A stretch of DNA of 64,000 nt, from the NCBI RefSeq assembly GCF_008370495.1, contig NZ_VTUX01000002.1:62001-126000 (forward strand), in the 5' to 3' direction. The DNA is from Pseudohalioglobus sediminis (GTDB lineage Bacteria; Pseudomonadota; Gammaproteobacteria; Pseudomonadales; Halieaceae). The notes under the pieces are model-generated. The model was not told where the DNA came from. It saw only the letters and a list, made by a program, of their open reading frames with translations, and did no database searches. The translations under genes and the position numbers were made by a program. Below are positions 26,256 through 33,816 of the stretch, piece by piece. Every line of letters starts with the position of its first letter. The first letter of the stretch is position 1.

Positions 26256-27023
26256 GTGAACAAGGTATTACTGGAAAAACACGAAGGCTATGCGATTGTC
26301 ACGCTCAATCGCCCGGACGAAATGAATGCCCTGTCACGGGAGTTACGTGCGGACTTCGTCGAGGCATTCACCGAGTGTGCAAGCGACGAAGCGGTTCGCG
26401 TGGTTATTCTCACTGGCAAGGGCAGGGCGTTCTGCGCCGGCTTCGACCTCAAGGAGCTCGCCAGCAGTGACACCGACGCAGCGGAAGAGGCAGACAACAC
26501 GATTGCCCGGGCAATGGAGGCTTTCACCGGGCCAATTATCGGCGCGGTCAACGGCCATGCCATTACCGGCGGCTTCGAGATGGCCCTGGCCTGTGATGTG
26601 CTGATTGCCTCGGAGCAGGCGCGCTTTGCCGATACCCATGCCCGCGTGGGCATGCTCCCCGGATGGGGGCTCAGTCAAAAACTGCCGCGGCTGATAGGCA
26701 TGTCGCGCGCCAAGGAGATTTCCTTCACCGGATCACCCGTATTTGCCAGGCAGGCCTACGAATGGGGCCTGGTCAATCACGTCGTCCCCGCCGAGGAACT
26801 TATGCCGCGGGCGATCGCCATGGCAGAAGAAATGTGTCGCTGCGTGCCGCAGATACTCGCCCAGTACAAGCCGCTGATAGACGAGGGTTTCTGCAAGCCC
26901 TACGACGAGGCGCTGCGCTGGGAGGAAGCGAAAGCCATTGAGTCAGCCCGGCAGGCGATGGCGCATATGATTGCCCAGCGCCGGGAGAGCGTGGTCGCGC
27001 AGGGGCGCAGTGAGAAGGAGTAG
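26256..27023 (+). CDS. Crotonase-fold enoyl-CoA hydratase/isomerase-like protein
   Basis: 255 residues beginning at a GTG one base after the SDR stop. Oxyanion-hole segments are AFCAGFDLKELAS and GHAITGGFEMALACDV. The first catalytic glutamate position of classical hydratases is Thr-His in ADTHARVGMLPGWG, while the second is retained in AKEISFTGS. Loss of one glutamate suggests isomerase, hydrolase or another crotonase chemistry instead of simple hydration. It is very similar to the crotonase at 45946-46746, including the block GWGLSQKLPRL, pointing to paralogues. It converges on the DsbA-like gene. Confidence 0.88.
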   Translation: MNKVLLEKHEGYAIVTLNRPDEMNALSRELRADFVEAFTECASDEAVRVVILTGKGRAFCAGFDLKELASSDTDAAEEADNTIARAMEAFTGPIIGAVNGHAITGGFEMALACDVLIASEQARFADTHARVGMLPGWGLSQKLPRLIGMSRAKEISFTGSPVFARQAYEWGLVNHVVPAEELMPRAIAMAEEMCRCVPQILAQYKPLIDEGFCKPYDEALRWEEAKAIESARQAMAHMIAQRRESVVAQGRSEKE

Positions 27024-27028
27024 GGGGT

Positions 27029-27652
27029 TCACACTGGCAGCCGTGCCGCTATGGCAGCAAGCGTGGGTCGATAGTCCAGGTAATCGATGGGCACGGAAGA
27101 ATGTGTTCCAGCGTGAGCGAGAACCAGTGACGGAAAGCTGTAGACACCGAGGCGCTTACGCAGTGCAAACTCGTTTTCAAGTTCGGATTGAATGGCAGGG
27201 CTGTCCAGGTCTTGTGCAAACTGTTGTTTGTTGGGGCCTGTTTCCCGGGCAAGCTTGATCAGGGTCGAGGAGTCAGACGGGTTCATAGCCCGCAGGTAAT
27301 AGGCCTTCTGGACGGCGTCGATCATGGCCTGTTCAGCACCCTGGAGACGGGCGGCCAGTACAGCCCGGCAAGCCGGATAGGTGGAGCGGCGCGGCTGGCA
27401 CAGCCGCCAGAAATCAAAGTTGAATTCAGCCCCGGTTTTCGCCTGCACATCCCGCCAGTACCCGGCGATGGTTTCCTGCTGTGCTATCGGCATGGGTTCA
27501 TCGGTGTCGGGCGCGAGCCCGCCCACCACACTGACTACGCTCACATCAGCGGGCAGAAAGGCGCACAAGGTATCCCAGGTGCGGCGGTAGCCCCAGCACC
27601 AGCTGCACATCGGGTCGTGGACGTAATACAGCGTGGCAGCGGAGGCGGGCAT
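27029..27652 (-). CDS. DsbA-family (FrnE-like) thioredoxin-fold protein
   Basis: 207 residues with CxxC motif as MCSWCWG near residue 15 and a C-terminal LGVYSFPSLVL containing the cis-Pro region. The helical insertion SSTLIKLARETGPNKQQF is typical of DsbA/FrnE proteins. No signal peptide is visible, so cytoplasmic oxidoreductase or isomerase activity is more likely than periplasmic disulfide formation. The ATG at 27652 starts two bases after the stop of the upstream SDR, so the two are coupled. The redox partner is unknown. Confidence 0.85.
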   Translation of the reverse strand: MPASAATLYYVHDPMCSWCWGYRRTWDTLCAFLPADVSVVSVVGGLAPDTDEPMPIAQQETIAGYWRDVQAKTGAEFNFDFWRLCQPRRSTYPACRAVLAARLQGAEQAMIDAVQKAYYLRAMNPSDSSTLIKLARETGPNKQQFAQDLDSPAIQSELENEFALRKRLGVYSFPSLVLAHAGTHSSVPIDYLDYRPTLAAIAARLPV

Positions 27653-27654
27653 GG

Positions 27655-28410
27655 CTAGTGGGCGCCGCCATCGATGCGCAGGTTCTGCCCGTTGATAAAG
27701 TCCGCCCGCGGACTGCACAGGAAAGTCACCAGGTCGGCGACTTCCTGCCGTTCCGCAATGCGCCCGCAGGGATTGGGGAAGTCTCTTTCCACAATGAGTT
27801 TGACGACCTCGTCCCAGTCTTCGCTCCGGCCCAGTTTTCTGGCGAGCCTGCGATATCCCGCTTCGACCTGCTCCGTGCGCACAAAGCCCGGGGACACGGT
27901 ATTTACCGTGATGCCTGTGCCCGCCAGTTCGCGCGCCAGGCTGACTGCCATCGTGGCCAGGGCGCCCTTGGCTGAATAATACGCCGGGCGCAGTGCCGCG
28001 GGCTGGAAAGTGCCGACGGTACCGAGATTGATAATCCTGCCCCAGTTCCTGGCCTTCATGGCGGCTATACAGCCCTGTGACATGCGTACCGCTGACAGCA
28101 CATTCACCTGGTACATCTCGAGCCACTTGGCAGTGTCTGCTTCCTGCCAGCGATGGTTATCAGTTGTGCCGTAGTTGTTCACCAGGATATCAATGCCCAG
28201 GCCCATCGCAGCGACTTGCTCAAGCACCCGTTCGCATCCGGCCTCGCTGGTGACGTCACCCTCTACGGCCAGCGGCCGGGCAGGGCATACGTCGTTACCG
28301 TGGAAGATTACGCTCGCGCCCTCGGCCGCCAGCGCCTCGGCGATGGTCTCACCGGTGCGTTTGTCACTTCCCGTTACCAGGGCCGTCTTGCCCTGAAGTT
28401 GTAAATCCAT
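27655..28410 (-). CDS. Short-chain dehydrogenase/reductase
   Basis: 251-residue SDR. The glycine motif is altered to TGSDKRTGETIA (TGxxxGIG normally); NNYGTTDN stands for NNAG; catalytic Ser in NLGTVGTFQ is shifted or replaced by Thr and the YYSAKGAL motif is intact. The C-terminus reads FINGQNLRIDGGAH. Altered cofactor and Ser motifs mean the reaction may differ from ordinary SDRs. The ATG at 28410 follows CAGGAG at eight bases. The DsbA-like gene follows directly. Confidence 0.88.
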   Translation of the reverse strand: MDLQLQGKTALVTGSDKRTGETIAEALAAEGASVIFHGNDVCPARPLAVEGDVTSEAGCERVLEQVAAMGLGIDILVNNYGTTDNHRWQEADTAKWLEMYQVNVLSAVRMSQGCIAAMKARNWGRIINLGTVGTFQPAALRPAYYSAKGALATMAVSLARELAGTGITVNTVSPGFVRTEQVEAGYRRLARKLGRSEDWDEVVKLIVERDFPNPCGRIAERQEVADLVTFLCSPRADFINGQNLRIDGGAH

Positions 28411-28589
28411 GCACTGCGCTCCTGAGTTGCATGCGCATTGTGCCCAAAAGACTTACCGCACGGAAACAATACGTCGGCCTTTGCCAGGCCCGGAACGCCG
28501 TGCCTGACGACGGTAAACGGAGTCATACCGAAACAGGCATCACGGGCGCCGTACAGCACACGATAAGGCGCCCCGGAGAGCTACGTCCG

Positions 28590-28730
28590 ATGAGCACGAC
28601 AGCATCGCTGTATTTGCTTACCCAGAGCGCCTCACAGAAATGGCGCCTGCAGATGGAGCAGCGGGGGCACGATGCGGTGCGGGGCAAGCAGCCACCTGTG
28701 GATAGATACCGGGGTAAACACTCAATTTAA
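28590..28730 (+). CDS. Possible 46-residue micro-protein
   Basis: An ATG at 28590 preceded by GGAGAG about ten bases upstream opens a frame that ends at 28730. The product starts MSTTASLYLLTQSASQKW, is basic towards the C-terminus and has no Cys, signal peptide or membrane segment. I do not recognise a family. It could be a fortuitous frame; the ribosome-binding site is the only positive evidence. Confidence 0.25.
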   Translation: MSTTASLYLLTQSASQKWRLQMEQRGHDAVRGKQPPVDRYRGKHSI

Positions 28731-28761
28731 CATAATATATATTATGCGCACATGTGGATAA
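28697..28761 (+). other. Two DnaA-box-like 9-mers flanking an AT-rich palindrome
   Basis: TGTGGATAA (28753-28761) is the exact reverse complement of the consensus DnaA box TTATCCACA; TGTGGATAG (28697-28705) differs by one base. Both point the same way, 56 bases apart, and enclose the perfect 16-base palindrome CATAATATATATTATG (28731-28746). The combination resembles a small DnaA-binding locus or a regulator site; chromosomal origin genes (dnaA, dnaN, gidA) are not present in the window. Confidence 0.45.
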
Positions 28762-28770
28762 GTATCCGGT

Positions 28771-28809
28771 GGGGCCTATATTGGCCCTGAAACGGCCATT
28801 ACAGGCCCC
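28771..28809. repeat. Nested stem-loop
   Basis: Outer arms GGGGCCT (28771-28777) and AGGCCCC (28803-28809) enclose inner arms TGGCC (28782-28786) and GGCCA (28794-28798) around the loop CTGAAAC, with four-base internal loops on each side. It starts ten bases after the second DnaA-box-like sequence. No T-run follows, so it is not a standard terminator. Confidence 0.45.
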
Positions 28810-29369
28810 GATACCCGCTCCAGGCCAGTTTTGGGCGGTTTATCAGGGCTCTTACCGACATACGTTTTGTGTTCTACCGACACCGGCTGAAACTCTCGTG
28901 TTGTCAGCGCCCGCCGCGCCGTAAAGTTGATGCACTGCGGTTTGCACGGCCATGACTGTCGTCGCGTGTTGATCTGGCGCCTGCCGCGCGCGGGATCAGG
29001 AAATGCATCGCTGCGCTGCTGCTGCGTGAACGCGCACCACAGGCGTGCTTGTACTGCGCTGGTTCTGTTGCCCGCGTTGTACTTTCAGCTCTGACTATCC
29101 TGCTGTGGTCCTGACCGTGCGGCTGTCCTGGACAAGGGCTATGACTTCGGGGTTATTACAGGCAACTGCCTGGCACCATCAATATGCGTAAATATCCGTA
29201 TTGCCCAGGCCGGGTCGTGTGCGCGTCCTGCCATCCCGTCGATCGTATAAACGCCTATAGCGGCGTTCGTACAAGACTTTGCGATCCCTGAGCCGGTTCA
29301 ATCGCCCCCAGCGCTGAGCTCAAACAGGCTTTTGCCGGTGACCTTCCTTGCGGGCATATCACCTGGTGC

Positions 29370-29476
29370 CTGAACCTACGCTAAATAAAGGTATTATGTT
29401 AAATGAAGGGCTGGTCGCCTCTGCGTGAAACTAATTGCAAAGCTGTGCCCCCTGCACCTGCAGGACGAACCAGCCC
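29370..29476 (+). ncRNA. Speculative small-RNA unit
   Basis: A weak promoter (CTGAAC at 29370, TATTAT at 29392-29397, 16-base spacing) in an AT-rich patch is followed by a foldable segment. Outer arms GGGCTGGT (29408-29415) and ACCAGCCC (29469-29476) enclose an inner inverted repeat CCTGCA/TGCAGG (29451-29464). No known RNA family was recognised and no T-run terminator follows closely. Confidence 0.2.
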
Positions 29477-29666
29477 GTTACTGAAGAGCTAGCCAGGTGA
29501 TTTGGTGTGGCGAATAAGCAGGCAGCAGGCGCCTGAAGCGCAGCCCCTGTGTCGGTTTTCCATGCCGCTGCAGCATGTAGCGCTCAGGGCGCGCTGGCCA
29601 CACCGCGATTATGCGGCCTTCGCCATAACGCCCCGCCCTGCTGCTGCCGGGCCGAGCACCCTGCCC

Positions 29667-31766
29667 CTACTGCCTGGCGCTGGCCGCCGCTTGCTGGCGC
29701 TGATACAGCTTGTTGGCTTCCGTCAGCACATACTGGCGTATGGCCTCCGACTGTTTCTCATCCAGGTATGGCGCAAAACTGATCATGCCGCGCGCGCTCA
29801 ACACCCCTTCCAGTAGGATGTCCTGCCAGATATCGTGTACGGCTTTGCCTGAATAACGCAGGTCCGGGGTCAGGCCGCCGGTGCGCATGCTGTCGCCATG
29901 ACAGTAGCTGCAATGTCGCTGGTACAGGACCTGGCCCTGGGTCACCGCGTCCGCACTCGCCGTGACTGGCTCCGGCTTCGGCATTGCCCGTTCCTGATCC
30001 GGAACAGGCGGCAGTGTGGCCTCCCCTCCCAGCTTGAATACCAGCACCCTGGACAGGTTAGGGATCTTACGCCCGTGGAACAGCGGGCCGGCCTCGGCCG
30101 CCGCGCCGCCGCCGAAGCCCGCAGCGACTGCCACGTACTGCACACCGTCAATGGCATAGCTTACCGGCGCGGCCATGACCATGGTCTGAGCATCAAATGA
30201 CCAGAGCTCCTCACCTGTGCTGGCGTTATAGGCATTCAGTTGCCCGGTGGCGTTGCCACTGAACACCAGGTTGCCAGCCGTGCTGAGTACGCCGCCTCCA
30301 CCCAGCAGGCCGACGTCGGTGGACCAGCGCGCCGACTGGGTCAGCGGGTCCCATGCCAGCAACTGCGAGGTATAGACCTGGGCCAGCACCTCTTCCAGGT
30401 TCGGGATGTCTTCTACCACATTGCCCATGCGGTCAAAGCCGGTGTTCCAGTAGCCCTGGCCAGGCTGGCGGTCGCGTTCGTTGGTCGCCTGCAGGAAGCG
30501 TATGGGGATCGTGAGTTGCGGGATATAGACCAGGCCCGTTCCCGGGTGGAAAGACATCGGGTGCCAATTGTGTGCGCCGGCGTTGCTGGGCAGGCTGACG
30601 TTCTTGCCGTCGAAAACCCGGGCGTTTGGCGTTTCAACTGGTCGCCCCGTTTTCATATCCACGCCGCTTGCCCAGGTCATGGCGGAGTAGGCCTCGGCCG
30701 AGAGCAGCTCACCACTGCTGCGGTCGAGTACGTAGAAAAACCCGTTCTTGGGCGCCTGCATAAGCACCTTGCGCAACTTGCCGTCCACTTCAAGGTCGGC
30801 GAGGATCATGTGCTGGGTGGCGGTATAGTCCCAGGTTTCGCCGGGCGTGGTCTGGTAGTGCCAAACGTACTCCCCGGTATCGGGTCGCAGGGCGACGATC
30901 GAGGTCAGGAACAGGTTGTCGCCGCCGCCGGGGCTGCGCAGGGACTGGTTCCAGGGCGAGCCATTTCCGACGCCGATGTACAGCAGGTCGAGTTCCGGAT
31001 CGTAAACCATGGAATCCCAGACGGTGCCGCCACCGCCCCACTTCCACCATTCGCCGGTCCAGGTTTTCGCCGCCATCTCCAGTTCCGGCCTCTCGAAGCC
31101 GTCAGCGGGATTGCCGGGCACGGTGTAAAAGCGCCACGCCATTTTGCCGGTCTTGATGTCGTAGGCGCTGACGTAACCGCGCACACCCAGTTCGGCACCA
31201 CCATTACCAATCACAACCTTGTCGCCGGCTATGCGCGGGGCACCCGTTATCGTATAGGGTTGTTCGCGGTCAGTGGTCTGCACGTCCCAGATGACTGCGC
31301 CATCTTTGGCATTGAGCGCCACCAGGCGACCGTCATAGGTGCCGACAAAGACCATGCCATCCGCATAGGCCACGCCGCGGTTGACGGCATCACAACAGCC
31401 CTTGGCCAGGAACGCGCGGTCCACCTCGGGGTTATAGAACCACTTCAGCTCACCGGACTTGGCATCCAGTGCATAAACCATGGACCAGCTGCCGGAGACA
31501 TACAGGGTGCCGTCCACCATCAAAGGGGTGGCTTCAATGCCCCTGCGGGTATACATATTGAATGACCAGGCCAGGCCCAGCTGGTCGACGTTGTCAGTAT
31601 CGACCTGCTGTAGCGTGGAATGCCGTTGTTCGCCCCAGTCGTTGCCATGCAGCCGCCACTCCGTATCCGGCGCGGGCGGCCACTTCTCCGCCGCCAATAG
31701 CGGCAAGCTGCTGCCAAACGCGGCCAGGAGTATGGCTATGGAGGTGTGTCTGAGGCTGATTCGCAT
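29667..31766 (-). CDS. PQQ-dependent quinohemoprotein alcohol dehydrogenase (type II)
   Basis: Periplasmic alcohol dehydrogenase, 699 residues: signal peptide (about 1-26, cleavage after LLAA), eight-bladed PQQ propeller (about 35-580) and C-terminal cytochrome c domain with CSYCH (about 610-690). The adjacent-Cys disulfide over PQQ is Cys124-Cys125 in KGCCDAVNRG. Calcium ligands are probably Glu192 and Asn268, and catalytic Asp313 lies in GETWDYTATQ. Position +2 from Asp313 is Thr, not the extra Asp of lanthanide enzymes, so a calcium type is expected. The ATG at 31766 follows GGGAGA. No PQQ synthesis genes are in the window. Confidence 0.94.
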   Translation of the reverse strand: MRISLRHTSIAILLAAFGSSLPLLAAEKWPPAPDTEWRLHGNDWGEQRHSTLQQVDTDNVDQLGLAWSFNMYTRRGIEATPLMVDGTLYVSGSWSMVYALDAKSGELKWFYNPEVDRAFLAKGCCDAVNRGVAYADGMVFVGTYDGRLVALNAKDGAVIWDVQTTDREQPYTITGAPRIAGDKVVIGNGGAELGVRGYVSAYDIKTGKMAWRFYTVPGNPADGFERPELEMAAKTWTGEWWKWGGGGTVWDSMVYDPELDLLYIGVGNGSPWNQSLRSPGGGDNLFLTSIVALRPDTGEYVWHYQTTPGETWDYTATQHMILADLEVDGKLRKVLMQAPKNGFFYVLDRSSGELLSAEAYSAMTWASGVDMKTGRPVETPNARVFDGKNVSLPSNAGAHNWHPMSFHPGTGLVYIPQLTIPIRFLQATNERDRQPGQGYWNTGFDRMGNVVEDIPNLEEVLAQVYTSQLLAWDPLTQSARWSTDVGLLGGGGVLSTAGNLVFSGNATGQLNAYNASTGEELWSFDAQTMVMAAPVSYAIDGVQYVAVAAGFGGGAAAEAGPLFHGRKIPNLSRVLVFKLGGEATLPPVPDQERAMPKPEPVTASADAVTQGQVLYQRHCSYCHGDSMRTGGLTPDLRYSGKAVHDIWQDILLEGVLSARGMISFAPYLDEKQSEAIRQYVLTEANKLYQRQQAAASARQ

Positions 31767-31925
31767 TGCTGCTTTCTCCCTGGGCGCAGGCATCGCCGTC
31801 CATTGCGGCGGACCTGAGCCCGCGTTGCGTAATTATTATTACCGTGTGCTTTACCCGGGCATTCTATAACCCTATATCGCCCAAGGTACAGGAGCGCCTG
31901 CTTGCGGATATGCAAAGCGCATGCG

Positions 31926-33653
31926 CTACAGCTTGCCGTGCACCGGTGGTTCCGGCGTGGGTTCGCGACTTGCAAGCATGTCGAAGTCACAACCCAGGTG
32001 CGCCTGGTTGACGTGCTGCGAGAACAGTAAACCCCAGCCACGCTGGTAATGTGGCTCGGGCGCCTGCCAGGCCTTGCGGCGCTCGGCCAGGGTTGCTTCG
32101 TCAACGCAGAGGTTGATGGCGCGATTGGCCACGTCCAGCTCGATCTCATCGCCATCCTGCACCAGGGCCAGCGGGCCGCCGATCCATGCCTCCGGGCTGA
32201 CATGCAGCAAGCAGGTGCCGAAGCTGGTGCCGCTCATGCGCGCGTCACTGATACGCACCACGTCGCGTATGCCCTGCTCCGCCAGCTTGCGCGGGATGGG
32301 GATCATGCCGTTCTCCGCCATCCCCGGCCCGCCCAGGGGACCGACGTTGCGCAGCACCAGTACGCTGTCTGCATCCACGTCCAGATCAGGATCGTGGATG
32401 CGCGCCGCCAGGTCATCCGCGTTTTCAAATACCAGGGCTCGCCCACGGTGCTGCAGCAGGGACTGTTCCGCTGCGCTGGGCTTGATCACACAGCCATTGG
32501 GGGCGAGGTTGCCTTTCAGTACCGCCAACGCTTCCCGCGCCACGGGTTTGTCCATGGAGCGGATAACATCGTGATCGACAATTTTTGCGCCGGCGATATT
32601 TTCTCCCAGGGTGGCGCCGGTCACGGTGGCGCAATCCAGGTCCAGCACCGAGGTCATCTGTGTGAGCATGGCCGGCAGGCCGCCGGCATCGGCGAATTCA
32701 TGCATGATGTATTCCCCGGACGGTTGCACATTGGCCAGCACCGGCACCTGGCGCCCTATTTCATCGAAGTCTTCCAGGGTGAAATCAGTGCCTGCGCGAC
32801 GGGCGATGGCGATAAGGTGAATAGCGGCATTGGTGGAGCCGCCCAGCGCTACACAAGCCCTGGCGGCATTGTGCACAGAGCCATCGCTGATAATGTCGCT
32901 GGGTTTGATATCGTCCCATACCATCTGCACGATGCGTCGACCCGCAGCGGCCCCCTGCTGGTGCCCTCGTGAGTCCATGGCCGGTACCGAGGAGGCGCCG
33001 GTCAACGACATGCCCAGTACCTCAGCCAGGGCTGTCATGGTGGATGCGGTACCCATGACATTGCAGGTGCCGGGTGAACTCCAGATTTTTTGCTCTATCG
33101 CCTCCCAGTCATCCATGGGCAGGCGCCCGGCGATGAGGTCAGGTGCCCAGCGGAATGGGCCCGTGCCGCTGCCGAAACGCTCGCCGCGAAAAGTCGCGCC
33201 CATGGTGAAACCCGCCGGGCAATAGATCGCCGGGATATCCATGCTGATCGCACCCATCAGCAGCCCGGGTGTGGTCTTGTCGCAGCCACCCAGCAGAATC
33301 GCGCCGTCGATAGGATGGCAGCGCAGTATTTCTTCCGTTTCCATGGCCAGGAAATTCCGGTACAGCATGGCGGAAGGTTTGACGTAGCCTTCACCCAGGG
33401 ACATGGCCGGCAATTCCACCGGGAACCCGCCTGCCTGCCAGACACCGCGCTTCACCGCCTCGGCGCGATCACGCAAGTGGGCATGGCAGGGATTCATATC
33501 GCTCCACGTATTGACGATACCGATAACCGGCCGCCCCTGGAATTCCTCACGGCTGTAACCAGCCTGCAGTGCATGGCTGGTGTGCTCGGTTGAGCCGGGG
33601 CCCTCACCAAACCAGCGACGGCTGCGTAGTGTTTCCGGTGTTTTCCTGGCCAT
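31926..33653 (-). CDS. IlvD/Edd-family dehydratase, sugar-acid (L-arabinonate-like) type
   Basis: 575-residue iron-sulfur dehydratase. The three cluster cysteines are visible in NPCHAHL, GGCDKTTPG and GTCNVMGTAS. The N-terminus TPETLRSRRWFG and overall sequence are closer to pentonate (arabinonate/xylonate) dehydratases than to dihydroxy-acid dehydratase of branched-chain amino-acid synthesis, so a role in sugar-acid or polyhydroxy-acid breakdown is likely. Strong ribosome-binding site AGGGAG precedes the ATG at 33653. It is divergent from a Crp/Fnr regulator and near a 2-hydroxyacid dehydrogenase, which supports a catabolic role. The exact substrate cannot be fixed. Confidence 0.88.
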   Translation of the reverse strand: MARKTPETLRSRRWFGEGPGSTEHTSHALQAGYSREEFQGRPVIGIVNTWSDMNPCHAHLRDRAEAVKRGVWQAGGFPVELPAMSLGEGYVKPSAMLYRNFLAMETEEILRCHPIDGAILLGGCDKTTPGLLMGAISMDIPAIYCPAGFTMGATFRGERFGSGTGPFRWAPDLIAGRLPMDDWEAIEQKIWSSPGTCNVMGTASTMTALAEVLGMSLTGASSVPAMDSRGHQQGAAAGRRIVQMVWDDIKPSDIISDGSVHNAARACVALGGSTNAAIHLIAIARRAGTDFTLEDFDEIGRQVPVLANVQPSGEYIMHEFADAGGLPAMLTQMTSVLDLDCATVTGATLGENIAGAKIVDHDVIRSMDKPVAREALAVLKGNLAPNGCVIKPSAAEQSLLQHRGRALVFENADDLAARIHDPDLDVDADSVLVLRNVGPLGGPGMAENGMIPIPRKLAEQGIRDVVRISDARMSGTSFGTCLLHVSPEAWIGGPLALVQDGDEIELDVANRAINLCVDEATLAERRKAWQAPEPHYQRGWGLLFSQHVNQAHLGCDFDMLASREPTPEPPVHGKL

Positions 33654-33816
33654 ATATCTCTCCCTCTCCGCGTTGGCGACCAGGCCGTTTTCGACCCGGG
33701 ATCATCTGGGGAGATTAGATCATGCCACAACGATGGATACCGTCACCATTGCGACAATTCGGCAGGGGCTGACACCAGCATTGTGCAAGCGCTGCCGCCT
33801 GTGCTATCAAGTGAGC

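Larger units (their letters stand above)
28411..29666. other. 1.25 kb gene-free region with structured DNA
   Basis: The longest non-coding stretch in the window. It lies between divergently oriented sequence upstream of an SDR and the 3' end of the PQQ dehydrogenase gene. No reading frame over 60 codons fits between about 28730 and 29500 on either strand. Separate entries describe a micro-ORF, a 16-base palindrome flanked by two DnaA-box-like sequences, a nested hairpin and a possible small-RNA unit. No tRNA, rRNA or recognisable transposon end was found. Elsewhere it is plain GC-rich sequence without visible structure. Confidence 0.6.

Noticed and set aside
29150-29270. Short hairpins (CAGGCA/TGCCTG; AACGCC/GGCGTT) considered as mobile-element or integron ends
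   Set aside because: Stems are 6 bases, unrelated to each other, with no target-site duplication or transposase nearby.
29290-29320. GGTTCAATC resembling a tRNA T-loop
   Set aside because: The closing base pair at position 53-61 fails and no anticodon or acceptor stem can be built around it.
28411-29666. CRISPR array or phage attachment site in the gene-free stretch
   Set aside because: No regularly spaced repeats and no integrase or tRNA adjacent.
30240-31565. 441-codon open frame antisense to the PQQ dehydrogenase
   Set aside because: A mirror of a strongly conserved enzyme; composition is rich in Gly, Val, His and Ala without domain signatures.
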